Source: Hyphococcus sp.
GTDB taxonomy: Bacteria; Pseudomonadota; Alphaproteobacteria; Caulobacterales; Parvularculaceae
Direction: 5' to 3'
Length of the DNA: 64,000 nucleotides
NCBI GenBank assembly: GCA_021776375.1
Contig: JAJFGA010000028.1
Coordinates: 1-64,000 of the forward strand
Made by a program: the position numbers and the translations under genes
Shown here: in pieces, positions 52,665-61,091 of the stretch
How positions within the stretch are numbered: position 1 is the stretch's first letter
Layout of the letters: every line of letters begins with the position of its first letter
Notes under the pieces: model-generated
Database searches by the model: none
Told to the model about the DNA's origin: nothing
What the model saw: only the letters and a program-made list of their open reading frames with translations

Positions 52665-53119
52665 TATTGTCCCTTATAAATCTTACAAAACTTCGTGATG
52701 TATGAGAAGGTTGACGCGCTGCCCATCATGGGCATCGCGGCCGATTCGGCGGCGTTCAATGAGTGGTAAGGCTGTGGCGAAAAGAGCTTGCATCTTCAAA
52801 GGCCATATAAGGTCGAGGATATCCAGATAGGTCCATCGAAGTAACTGGCTATGAAGGCTAAAGAGATCTGATATGTTCTACACGGATAATCAGGCGCCTA
52901 AGGGCGCTGCTCCCCAATTCAACATGGATCACTTAGGGTGTAGGTTTGGCGTGGAATGTTTGTTTCAAGAAATTAGCTATCTTATTTCAATGGGTTAGGC
53001 GCGTCTCTGTAACCGCCTATGCGCACTATTTTCAAGCTGACGCACTGGCGATCAAGGCCCCTTTGCGCTCTTGATAGCAACCGCATATGCTGCACGGGTT
53101 GCAAAAAATGAGGGGTGAC
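52665..53119. other. 455-bp gap, possible gene debris
   Basis: No believable gene. Short coding-like scraps such as YEKVDALPIMGIAADSAAFNEW (from about 52699) suggest decay of earlier genes. No insertion-sequence ends or integrase found. This is the apparent right edge of the AT-rich stretch. Confidence 0.4.
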
Positions 53120-53779
53120 ATGCGGGCTATCCATCTATTTGTCCGGCTGACAATTTACTATGTTGCCATTTCCGCGACGGTTTTTGCCATCGTGACGGCC
53201 TATCCAGCTTTGCAGGAATTTCTGCCGATCGGCGGAGCCGAGACGCTGTTGAGCGGGTCTGGAGACGATCCGTTTGAAGCGATCGAGATCGGCGCCACGC
53301 GGATTTCAAATCTTGGCGATAGTATTGTTTGGATGGTGATCGCTGTCGGCGGCGCCATTCTGACAATTTTGCCGGTGAGCTGGACTTATATGGCGATCCG
53401 TGCGCGTAGCGAGTACGATCAGTCGCTGGTGGAGACAATCATTATATTGCCGATCGCTGTAACCAGTATCGTTGTTATTGTTCATAACTCTCTCGCGCTT
53501 GCGTTCAGTCTGGCGGGAATAGTCGGCGGCGTCAGATTCCGCAATACGCTGAAAAGTTCTGGCGACGCGCTATATATTTTGCTGGCGATAGGCATTGGGC
53601 TATCGGCCGGTATTGGCGCGATGGAAATCGCCGTCGTCATGTCCGTGGCGTTCAACTATTGTTTTTTGGTGCTTTGGATCACTGATTTCGGCGCGCAAAA
53701 GGGCGCTCATCGATATATGCGCCGGACCTATAAGAAACAGCAAGGCGGTGCGACGCAAGCAGCGGATGCGCCAGAATGA
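53120..53779 (+). CDS. DUF4956 membrane protein
   Basis: A 219-residue membrane protein from the ATG at 53120 (AGGGG 5 bp upstream). About five hydrophobic segments are seen, with DUF4956 landmarks: RARSEYDQSLVETIIILPIAVTSIVVIVHNSLALAFSLAGIVGGVRFRNTLKSSGDALYILLAIGIGLSAGIG. DUF4956 genes often stand with CotH-like and VTC polyphosphate-polymerase genes. Its stop overlaps the next start by ATGA. Confidence 0.92.
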   Translation: MRAIHLFVRLTIYYVAISATVFAIVTAYPALQEFLPIGGAETLLSGSGDDPFEAIEIGATRISNLGDSIVWMVIAVGGAILTILPVSWTYMAIRARSEYDQSLVETIIILPIAVTSIVVIVHNSLALAFSLAGIVGGVRFRNTLKSSGDALYILLAIGIGLSAGIGAMEIAVVMSVAFNYCFLVLWITDFGAQKGAHRYMRRTYKKQQGGATQAADAPE

Positions 53780-54612
53780 ACCGCTTCTTTAGCGCCATCA
53801 TTTTTATAGGTTGCTTGATCTCTACGGCGCTAGGGCAGGGGGGTGAGGGTAATTTTTCAATGACTGGTCCGCCTATGCAAGCGCCGCTGGCTAAAGGGTT
53901 GGTGGAGATTTCCGGTCTTGCGGCGGCGTCAAAAAATAGCGTTTATGCGCATAATGACGAACACGGCATTGTCTATGAGCTGGCTGTGGCCGACGGCAAG
54001 GTTTTGTCGGCTTTTGCGCTTGGCGATCCGACGGTTAAAGCTGATTTTGAGGGGGTCGCCACCCTCGACGATCGCATTTATTTGCTGACCTCAACCGGGT
54101 TGATTTATGAAGCGCCGAAAGGCGCTAACCGGGAGCGCGTCAAGTACAATGTTTTCGATACTGGTGTTGGAATGTTTTGCGAAGCGGAAGGGTTGGCTAA
54201 AGCGTCCGCTGAAGGTGAGTTTTTGGTTTTGTGCAAGAAGGCGTATGTTTCGGCGCTAGAAGGCCGCCTGATCGTCTTTCGGTGGAGCGTGTCGGAACGC
54301 CGTGTGGTTACGAAGCCATGGGTCAATATTTTGTACACGGACCTCTTGCCCAACAAATTAGCGCAGCAGTTTCAGCCTTCCGCCATCGAATGGGATGCTG
54401 CGCGACAATTGATGATTATTTTGTCTGCACGCAGCAAGCACTTAATTGCTGTAAATAAAAGCGGGCGCACCGCCTATGCAAAAGCGCTTACAGCCAAACA
54501 TCATGCGCAGTCGGAGGGGGTGACGTTGTTGACGTCGGGCGAGCTTGTGATCGCCGATGAGGGCGCGCGGCGCGGTCCCGGAAAGCTTTCGGTTTATCAA
54601 ACGCCGCGTTAG
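53776..54612 (+). CDS. SdiA-regulated-like beta-propeller protein
   Basis: A 278-residue secreted protein (signal peptide SAIIFIGCLISTALGQ) of the SdiA-regulated / esterase-phytase-like propeller group: LVEISGLAAASKNSVYAHNDEHGIVYELAVADGKVLSAFALGDPTVKADFEGVATLDDRIYLLTSTGLIYE and FCEAEGLAKA. Its function is unknown. It overlaps the DUF4956 stop (ATGA) and is translationally coupled to it. Confidence 0.8.
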   Translation: MNRFFSAIIFIGCLISTALGQGGEGNFSMTGPPMQAPLAKGLVEISGLAAASKNSVYAHNDEHGIVYELAVADGKVLSAFALGDPTVKADFEGVATLDDRIYLLTSTGLIYEAPKGANRERVKYNVFDTGVGMFCEAEGLAKASAEGEFLVLCKKAYVSALEGRLIVFRWSVSERRVVTKPWVNILYTDLLPNKLAQQFQPSAIEWDAARQLMIILSARSKHLIAVNKSGRTAYAKALTAKHHAQSEGVTLLTSGELVIADEGARRGPGKLSVYQTPR

Positions 54613-54637
54613 GCGGATCCCCGCCCTATGTAAGGCC

Positions 54638-55693
54638 CTAGCCTCGACAAATAGAAAAAAGCCGCCGTTCCATTTTTTCCGGATTGGTGATCACGTCAAA
54701 GAAAGTGTCGAGATATTTCGATGCCGAGGCTCTTTTCTTCTTACTAAGCCCAGGGGTTTTGGCGATTGCTTGGTACAGCGCGTCATGGCTTTGATTAAAA
54801 TGAATTGCCGCTTCGCGCACCGCGTTGTTGTGCGTGCAAAAGCCGCGATAGCGCCGGGTTTTGATGCTGCGTATCGAAATACCCTCTGGCGGTACGGCGT
54901 ATGGCGCATCGACAAGGCCGGAATAGTCAAAATCATAAGGCAGGGGCACAATGCCGCTGCTCGCGTCGTGGGTAGGGCTGAGGAGCTTAGTGTTGTGGCA
55001 GCAGTCCTTGCCTGCAACCGCGTCATGCATGGCCCAATCAAGATTGCCGATCATGTATTGAAACAGCGCGTAGTGCGCGGCAGCTTGCGGATCAAGTTGC
55101 GACAACCTGGCGTCGGCGACGTCGAGTTCTTTCAGTTTGTTTCGCTTGGCCGTATCGTCAGCGTCTTCAATAAAAAACCCGTAACGTGTGGTGACTGTTT
55201 TGCCATTTTTTGAGTCGATATAATCGATTTCGGCGAGTCGGACCTTAAGGCTAATGGGTGTTATGGCGTTAAATAATTTGTATGCTGTGTATTCGAGAAG
55301 GTAATATTGCTGATAGCTTTTTGGAGATCGGCAATGGGTGACCAGTTTTAAGCGTTTTTGCCCATCAAAGAGCGAGCCGTCGACGGGTTTTTCACCAAAC
55401 GCCACACGCAGCGGTGCGAAGGCGCAGGTGTTTTTGTCACGTCGCGATTTGCCGCGGGCGGACAGCTCTATGACATGGCGTTCAGGCGTATCGCCATCTA
55501 GGTAGAGTGTGGCGGGATACGGATCTGTTGATCTGTCTGAGCTGCTTTTGATTTTTGAAAATGGCGCTTCTAGTCGAATTTTTAAAATAGAATCGCTACG
55601 AAAAAGGGGCTTTGCATTTTTTGCCAGCAATGGCGAAAGCATCGCCGCCAGACATGCGCTAATAATTGCAGCACTTTTGAATAATGTGACCAT
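54638..55693 (-). CDS. CotH-like secreted protein
   Basis: A 351-residue protein with a signal peptide (KSAAIISACLAAMLSPLLAK). Motifs resemble the CotH kinase-like family: ELSARGKSRRDKNTCAFAPLRV (a G-x-S-R...C element), FQYMIGNLDWAMHDAVAGKDCCHNTKLL and VPLPYDFDYSGLVDAPYA. CotH proteins phosphorylate other proteins. Kinase activity here is an analogy. It starts 3 bp after the phosphatase gene stop and probably shares its operon. Confidence 0.65.
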   Translation of the reverse strand: MVTLFKSAAIISACLAAMLSPLLAKNAKPLFRSDSILKIRLEAPFSKIKSSSDRSTDPYPATLYLDGDTPERHVIELSARGKSRRDKNTCAFAPLRVAFGEKPVDGSLFDGQKRLKLVTHCRSPKSYQQYYLLEYTAYKLFNAITPISLKVRLAEIDYIDSKNGKTVTTRYGFFIEDADDTAKRNKLKELDVADARLSQLDPQAAAHYALFQYMIGNLDWAMHDAVAGKDCCHNTKLLSPTHDASSGIVPLPYDFDYSGLVDAPYAVPPEGISIRSIKTRRYRGFCTHNNAVREAAIHFNQSHDALYQAIAKTPGLSKKKRASASKYLDTFFDVITNPEKMERRLFSICRG

Positions 55694-55695
55694 GA

Positions 55696-56781
55696 TTAAT
55701 TCCCTTCCCCTGCTGCGTCGCTGTCAAGTGTTGTAACAACGCCATTATCATGTGCGTAGAGTGCGCCATCCTTGATCTCAAGAAAAGATTTTGTTCCGCC
55801 GTAATAGGCCGCGATGCCGGTGTCGATCTGTACGAGTGTGCCATTTTTGTGGGCGGCGATGCCTGTCAGTAATGGTGTGTGGCCAATAACTATGCGCGCG
55901 ACGTCAAAAGCGTTCAGGACAAGCTCAATCTCATCTGTAATTGAAAGCTGTGCGGATGTTTGTGTATCACTCATTCCCATATCGGTTGCGCGAGTGGTGT
56001 TGCTCTCTGTACGGACAACAAGACCGCGATACCACAGCGGTCCAGCGGCGTCATTAATGATGCTGCCAGGATCAGTGCTACGTTCTGTCAGCGCTTTGGC
56101 CACTGCGTCGTTGATTTCATCCAATGAAAATGACACGTATTTCTCACTGACGCCGCCATGAACAAAAAGGCTATCGCCAATGATTGCAACCGCTGGGTTT
56201 GCGGCCACCCATTCGCCGACATCCCCATCCGGGCGCCACGCGGTCTGGTGTTCGAGTTTGCCCAGGGGCGTCGCTTCTATCCATTGCGCCTTGATGTCTT
56301 CGCTCGTGAGTTCAGGGTCGCGTTCTAGGTAGAACGCCTCAATATTCTCGCGATTGGCCTCATAAACCCGTTCGCGCACTCGCTTTGAATTGCGGTTTGT
56401 AAATGCGCTATATTCGCCGGGGTGAACATATCGAAGGTCGCCCGTAATATTCATGGCTTCATGATTGCCGACAAGAGTGACAACGCGTCCTCCCTTGCGC
56501 GGCGCCTGTTTTTGTAGTTTGCGCAGATGGTTGATGATTTTCAGCGAGTCCGGGCCGCGATCGGGAACATCCCCTGTCTGTACAAAGATTGTTTTGCCGC
56601 CAGCCCAACGTCCGCGCTTGTCAATGAGACCTGCGTCCAACATCAGGCTTTCAAACGCCTGATAGTCGCCATGCAAATCTCCTATAGCGATGATGCGCGT
56701 CTGTTCGGGCGGGGTTTCCTGTGCGCTAGCGCACCCGGCAGCCAGGCCCCAGGCTAAAATAGCGATCAATCGTATCAACAT
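55696..56781 (-). CDS. PPP-family metallophosphoesterase lipoprotein (Shewanella-like phosphatase)
   Basis: A 361-residue protein starting at the ATG at 56781 with a lipobox (GLAAGC). It carries all PPP motifs: AIGDLHGDYQAF, QTGDVPDRGPDSL, LVGNHEAMN, FVHGGVS and IGHTPL. This matches Shewanella-like protein phosphatases, which act on phospho-Ser/Thr or phospho-Tyr. It is followed directly by the CotH-like gene, pairing a phosphatase with a possible kinase in the envelope. Confidence 0.88.
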   Translation of the reverse strand: MLIRLIAILAWGLAAGCASAQETPPEQTRIIAIGDLHGDYQAFESLMLDAGLIDKRGRWAGGKTIFVQTGDVPDRGPDSLKIINHLRKLQKQAPRKGGRVVTLVGNHEAMNITGDLRYVHPGEYSAFTNRNSKRVRERVYEANRENIEAFYLERDPELTSEDIKAQWIEATPLGKLEHQTAWRPDGDVGEWVAANPAVAIIGDSLFVHGGVSEKYVSFSLDEINDAVAKALTERSTDPGSIINDAAGPLWYRGLVVRTESNTTRATDMGMSDTQTSAQLSITDEIELVLNAFDVARIVIGHTPLLTGIAAHKNGTLVQIDTGIAAYYGGTKSFLEIKDGALYAHDNGVVTTLDSDAAGEGN

Positions 56782-56929
56782 AACAAGCCCCCTTCTTGAA
56801 CACGGCCTATGCGACCGCTCTAAAGTCGCGCTGTCAAGCGTATCCGATACGATTTGGGCGCCGCGCAATGTTAGGGTAGCCTATTTAGCGCCATTGCAGC
56901 GAGGGAGCCGCCTGATCTTAGTAACCACC

Positions 56930-58519
56930 TTGAAATCGACCCGAGCCCTGGTGTTCTGGCCGCCTGTCGCCCTATTACTCTTGGCGCTGGTGTTCAGCCT
57001 GGCAGATTTTGACAATTTTCACGCCGCCGTTACAGCCGCCAATGGCTGGATATTGAGCCGGTTTGACTGGCTGTTCAGTCTTGCTTCCTTCGCCGCCGTG
57101 GTTTTGCTGGCTTGGGTTGGGATGTCGTCGCTCGGTGCGGTGCGGATTGGCGGGCCGACGGCCAAGCCGATTTTAAGCCGCTGGAACTGGTTCGCCATCA
57201 CCTTGTGCACGACTATCGCCACTGGAATTTTGTTTTGGGGTACAGCCGAGTCGATGTTTCACGTCAATAGTCCGCCGGATTTTGCCGGCGTTGAGGCGCG
57301 CTCCGAAGGCGCGGCGCGTTTCGCGCTGTCGTCGATGTTTATGCATTGGACGATCACGCCTTATGCAATCTACTCTGTGCCGGCGCTGGCGTTTGCGTTG
57401 GCGCATTACAATCTCGGCCGGCCTTATTCCTTAAGCGGACCTTTATCGCTGGTCTTCGGCCGCGCTGCGACCGGGCGGGGCGGCGCTATCATTGACGCGG
57501 TTGGTCTTTATGCGCTGGTCGCAGGGGTCGCCGCATCGCTGGGCGCCGGCGTGATGACGGTTGCCGGCGGTCTCCACACCGTCGCCGGATGGTACGATGG
57601 CGCGTTGATGCGGCTTGGCGTTACGATTGCTATCGTTGTTTTCTTCGTCGCCTCATCGGTGAGCGGCATTCAGCGTGGCATCAAGGTTTTGTCCGATATC
57701 AACGTCAAATTCTTCTTTGCGCTATGTGCGTTTGTTTTTCTTGCAGGGCCCAGCCTTGCGATCTTATCGCTCGGCGGCGATGCGCTGGTTGAGTATGTGG
57801 TTGAATTTCTTCCCCGTAGTCTCAGCTTCGGAGAGCGTGCCGGTGATCAATGGACCCGTGACTGGACGGTGTTTTATTTCGCCAACTGGCTGGCCTGGGC
57901 GCCGATCACGGCATTGTTTCTGGGGCGGATCGCGGTCGGATATACGGTCCGTGAGTTTTTGCTGTTCAATCTCGCGGCGCCGGCGGCGTTTGGCGCTCTA
58001 TGGATGACAGTATTTGGCGGCACGGCGATTGAGATTGATGTTGCTACCGGCGGTGCGCTGACGGCGGCGTTGAACAGCGACGGACCGGAAGCCGTAATCT
58101 ATGCGCTGTTTCAGACATTGCCCTTGACCGGTTTCATTATCGTCGCGTTTGTCGCGGTGACGTTCATTTCATTTGTCACTGCGATGGATTCCAACACTCA
58201 TTCAATTACCAGCGTTTGCCTGAAACCGGATGCTCCCGGCGGCCAGTACGGAACATCTGCGCTTGTCGTCAAAGTGTTCTGGGGCGTGCTTGTCGGCGCC
58301 ATCGCCTGGGTGATGACATCGACGACGGGAATTGCCGGCGTACGCATGTTGTCCAATCTCGGCGGCCTGCCGGGGCTGTTTATTCTGATCGCGATGGGCG
58401 CGGTGTTGATCGCCCTGCGCGCTGCCTGGTTCGATGAGGTAAAGGCGGCCAGCCAACCGGCAATAGCAGGGGCGGAACCCGGACGAATTTCAGCGAAGGC
58501 GGAAGCTAGGCAGGATTGA
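56930..58519 (+). CDS. BCCT-family transporter
   Basis: A 12-TM betaine/choline/carnitine transporter, 529 aa from a TTG at 56930; the true start is uncertain (a CTG at 56912 is closer to a GAGGGAG site, and the track start is too early). Conserved segments are MHWTITPYAIYSVPALAFALAHYN and RDWTVFYFANWLAWAPITALFLGRIAVGYTVREF. It probably takes up a compatible solute. Substrate-binding Trp residues seem partly substituted, so the substrate is open. Confidence 0.88.
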   Translation: MKSTRALVFWPPVALLLLALVFSLADFDNFHAAVTAANGWILSRFDWLFSLASFAAVVLLAWVGMSSLGAVRIGGPTAKPILSRWNWFAITLCTTIATGILFWGTAESMFHVNSPPDFAGVEARSEGAARFALSSMFMHWTITPYAIYSVPALAFALAHYNLGRPYSLSGPLSLVFGRAATGRGGAIIDAVGLYALVAGVAASLGAGVMTVAGGLHTVAGWYDGALMRLGVTIAIVVFFVASSVSGIQRGIKVLSDINVKFFFALCAFVFLAGPSLAILSLGGDALVEYVVEFLPRSLSFGERAGDQWTRDWTVFYFANWLAWAPITALFLGRIAVGYTVREFLLFNLAAPAAFGALWMTVFGGTAIEIDVATGGALTAALNSDGPEAVIYALFQTLPLTGFIIVAFVAVTFISFVTAMDSNTHSITSVCLKPDAPGGQYGTSALVVKVFWGVLVGAIAWVMTSTTGIAGVRMLSNLGGLPGLFILIAMGAVLIALRAAWFDEVKAASQPAIAGAEPGRISAKAEARQD

Positions 58520-58566
58520 GGCAATTGGCGTTTGCCGCTGCAAAGTTATCGCCCGTATGAAACGCA

Positions 58567-58595
58567 TTGACAGGGCTTTATTTGTCATATAGCTA
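58567..58595 (+). promoter_or_regulatory. Promoter candidate of the arsR-type gene
   Basis: TTGACA (58567-58572), 17 bp, TAGCTA, with AACATGTT palindrome and ATATAG repeats just downstream. The start codon at 58603 would be almost leaderless. The repeats may be the ArsR operator, which is inference. Confidence 0.35.
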
Positions 58596-58602
58596 ACATG
58601 TT

Positions 58603-58956
58603 ATGGAACATATAGGTTATATACGACATCAACCGAACCTGGACGCGGTCTTTGCCGCGCTGGCCGACCCGACGCGCCGGGCGATATTATCGCGTCTGGC
58701 GGATGGCCAGGCGTCGGTCAATGAAATCGCCGCTCCCTTTGAAATTAGCCAACCGGCGGTCTCGCGGCATTTGAAGGTGCTTGAGCGGGCGGGGTTGATC
58801 TCGCGCGATGTTGATGAGCAACGCCGCCCGGCGGTGTTGAAGGCGGAAACCATGGCGGCGGCTGTTGAATGGCTTACGGAATTCAAAGAGTTCTGGGAGA
58901 CCAGCTTCGACCAGCTAGATGATATTTTAATTCGTATGCAGAAAACAAAACAATAG
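58603..58956 (+). CDS. ArsR-family transcription regulator
   Basis: A 117-residue winged-helix regulator: NLDAVFAALADPTRRAILSRLADGQASVNEIAAPFEISQPAVSRHLKVLERAGLISRDVDEQRRPAVLKAETM. No metal-binding Cys motif is present, so it belongs to the group that stands with SRPBCC genes. Spacing to the next gene is 11 bp. It is the first gene of a three-gene unit. Confidence 0.92.
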   Translation: MEHIGYIRHQPNLDAVFAALADPTRRAILSRLADGQASVNEIAAPFEISQPAVSRHLKVLERAGLISRDVDEQRRPAVLKAETMAAAVEWLTEFKEFWETSFDQLDDILIRMQKTKQ

Positions 58957-58967
58957 GAAGCCAGCAA

Positions 58968-59471
58968 ATGAGTGACTCACCAGAATTTATTCTCGACCGC
59001 ACATTCGATGCACCCCGCGAAATGGTTTGGCGGGCCTGGACCGATCCTGAATTGCTCGCGCGTTGGTATGGCCCGGGCGTTGAGACCGTCATCCACAAAT
59101 TTGACTTGAAGCCCGGCGGCGAATGGCTCAACGAGATGAAAATGGGCGATAACTCCATGCTGAGTAAGGCTGTTTTCAAAGAAGTAACGCCGCTGGAACG
59201 GCTGGTTTGGCATCACCACTCCTCTACAGATAAGAAATGGAACACGGTCCCCAACCCAAAGATGCCGGACTGGCCTAGTGTGCTTTTAACAACCGTGACG
59301 TTTGAAGATGAGGGCGCAAAGACCAAGGTGCGGCTGGTTTGGGCGCCACATGAGGCGAGCGATGCTGAGATGGCCTGTTTTGCTGGCGTTGTGGCTAATA
59401 TGGGCAAAGGTTGGGAAGGCGGATACGCTGTTATGGATGAGATTTTCGCAGAGTTGCAGGCGGAAAAATAA
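58968..59471 (+). CDS. SRPBCC/AHSA1-family protein
   Basis: A 167-residue START-like domain protein: SPEFILDRTFDAPREMVWRAWTDPELLARWYGPGVETVIHKFDLKPGGEWLNEMKMGD and GWEGGYAVMDEIFAEL. Related to the Aha1 C-terminal domain; it binds a hydrophobic ligand or Hsp90-like partner in some cases. The ArsR-SRPBCC pairing is common, with the regulator controlling the second gene. Confidence 0.92.
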   Translation: MSDSPEFILDRTFDAPREMVWRAWTDPELLARWYGPGVETVIHKFDLKPGGEWLNEMKMGDNSMLSKAVFKEVTPLERLVWHHHSSTDKKWNTVPNPKMPDWPSVLLTTVTFEDEGAKTKVRLVWAPHEASDAEMACFAGVVANMGKGWEGGYAVMDEIFAELQAEK

Positions 59472-59484
59472 ATCGGGGGATGCA

Positions 59485-59892
59485 ATGAACTTTAAGACCG
59501 CTGACGGCGTTCATTGGAGTTTCTGGGCCGTCGGCGCCGGCGCGCTGATCTGGAATCTTATGGGCGTTATGAATTTCTTTATGCAGATGAATCCAGAGAC
59601 GGTCGCTAACATGCCTCAGTCCTATCGTGCGATCGTTGAAGCTCGGCCCTTATGGGCCACCGGAGCTTTTGTGATAGCTGTCTTTGGCGGCGCGCTTGGC
59701 AGTCTTCTGCTTTTGTTCCGGAAGTCGGCTGCATATTATGTATTTATCGCGTCGCTCCTTGGCGTAATTGTGCAGATGACAACTACCCTTGGCCAACTTA
59801 GTGCGACAATCGGCGTTGGTATATCCGTATTGGTGGTGGCGTTTTTGATCTGGTACTCGAAGCACGCAGAGAGCAACGGTTGGATCCGTTAG
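59485..59892 (+). CDS. Small membrane protein (4 TM)
   Basis: A 135-residue protein from the ATG at 59485: four hydrophobic segments (WSFWAVGAGALIWNLMGVMNFFMQM, ATGAFVIAVFGGALGSLLLLF, AYYVFIASLLGVIVQMTT, IGVGISVLVVAFLIWYS). No family recognised beyond resemblance to unnamed proteins beside SRPBCC genes. It starts 13 bp after the SRPBCC stop. The track start is earlier and lies in that gene. Confidence 0.75.
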   Translation: MNFKTADGVHWSFWAVGAGALIWNLMGVMNFFMQMNPETVANMPQSYRAIVEARPLWATGAFVIAVFGGALGSLLLLFRKSAAYYVFIASLLGVIVQMTTTLGQLSATIGVGISVLVVAFLIWYSKHAESNGWIR

Positions 59893-59918
59893 CGATTTTC
59901 CGCATTACACACCGCCGC

Positions 59919-59954
59919 AATAAAAAACCGCCCCGGCTGTTAAGGCCGGGGCGG
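59919..59954 (-). terminator. Rho-independent terminator of the TPR lipoprotein gene
   Basis: Stem CCGCCCCGGC / GCCGGGGCGG with a 7-nt loop; on the minus strand it is followed by TTTTTTATT. It lies 35 bp after the TPR gene stop. Confidence 0.88.
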
Positions 59955-59989
59955 CGACGCAACTTGCTTACGCAACAAAACTGATGCGG

Positions 59990-60979
59990 CTATTGTTCTG
60001 AATCTGATCCAGCGTCAACGGTCTCGGAGACATTTGTCAGAGGCGTTGTTTCGATCAGTGCGACCGGCGCGCCGTCCGGTTTTTTGTCTTCGGGTTTGGG
60101 CTGTTCGCGAAGCTGTGGGTTCTGGCGCGGCGTTAGCGGCGCCGCCGGGACGCTGTCGAAATTCGGCGTGTCAACATTGGTTGCTGCATATTCGCCCCAA
60201 TAGGCCGGTTGATTCATCAACTGGCGGAAATAATCAATATTGTTATTGGCGACTTGCGGCGGCAAGTCGGAACGCGCCAGACGTTCAGCGCCGGACAAAT
60301 CACCGGACAGCGCCAACACCAGCGCAAGGTTCTGGCGAATGCGCGCATTGCCTCCTGCTTTGCTGGCCGCCATGCGGAGCGTTGCTTCCGCCTTTTTCAG
60401 ATTGCCCTCAAGCGCATAGGAAAGGCCCTTGTTGTTGAGCACCGACACGGCCCGGGGCGCCAGCATCAGAGCGCGATCATACTTCGCCCGCGCAGCACCA
60501 TGTTCGCCGATCTGGTCGAGCGCGACGCCATAGGCCGAAAGCGCGCTCCAATCCGTTGGGTTTGCGGTGACGGCATTTTCAAGATGGCGTACAGCCTCGA
60601 AGGCGCGACCGCTCTCAACCAGCACCTTGCCATATTCCAGCGCAACTTCAGGACTGTCAGGATGGAGGCTGGCAGCTTTTTGCATCACGGTCACCGCCTC
60701 TTCAACCGAGCTGATCTTGCGCAGGGATTTGGAAAATCGTGTTGCTATGGCTGAGTCGGACTGGTCTGTGTTGTACCGTGTGCCCCAAAAGGCGGCGGCG
60801 GCGATAGGGTCCATGCTTTCATCGGCTGCGGAACTTGAAAATACGCCAATTGCGTCGCGATATTGGACGGCCTCGCCGTTGGAGGCGGTCTTTTGCGTTG
60901 TGCTGCATGCCTGGAGCATAATAGCGGCGGCTGCGATGCCTACGTATTTTAAGCCAAGCGGGAGAGAGCGGAGAGCCAT
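59990..60979 (-). CDS. tadD: TPR-repeat lipoprotein, TadD-like
   Basis: A 329-residue lipoprotein (lipobox MLQAC) with several TPRs (about residues 90-240: SVEEAVTVMQKAASLHPDSPEVALEYGKVLVESGRAFEAVRHLENAVTANPTDWSALSAYGVALDQIG, RALMLAPRAVSVLNNKGLSYALEGNLKKAEATLRMAA). A Pro/Glu-rich tail follows. It resembles TadD of the Flp-pilus apparatus, but no other tad gene is in the window. Another TPR lipoprotein role is possible. Confidence 0.8.
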   Translation of the reverse strand: MALRSLPLGLKYVGIAAAAIMLQACSTTQKTASNGEAVQYRDAIGVFSSSAADESMDPIAAAAFWGTRYNTDQSDSAIATRFSKSLRKISSVEEAVTVMQKAASLHPDSPEVALEYGKVLVESGRAFEAVRHLENAVTANPTDWSALSAYGVALDQIGEHGAARAKYDRALMLAPRAVSVLNNKGLSYALEGNLKKAEATLRMAASKAGGNARIRQNLALVLALSGDLSGAERLARSDLPPQVANNNIDYFRQLMNQPAYWGEYAATNVDTPNFDSVPAAPLTPRQNPQLREQPKPEDKKPDGAPVALIETTPLTNVSETVDAGSDSEQ

Positions 60980-61091
60980 GATTGTGCCTCGGTCACTGAT
61001 AATTTCAGGTCGATCATGCTCTCAGGAGTTCAAAAAAGGCTTAAGCATATGCTTAATGTGCTATCGAAATTAGGAAAATAGCGGGTTATTG

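Noticed and set aside
43768-53119. Prophage or integrase
   Set aside because: No integrase, transposase or phage structural gene could be identified in this stretch.
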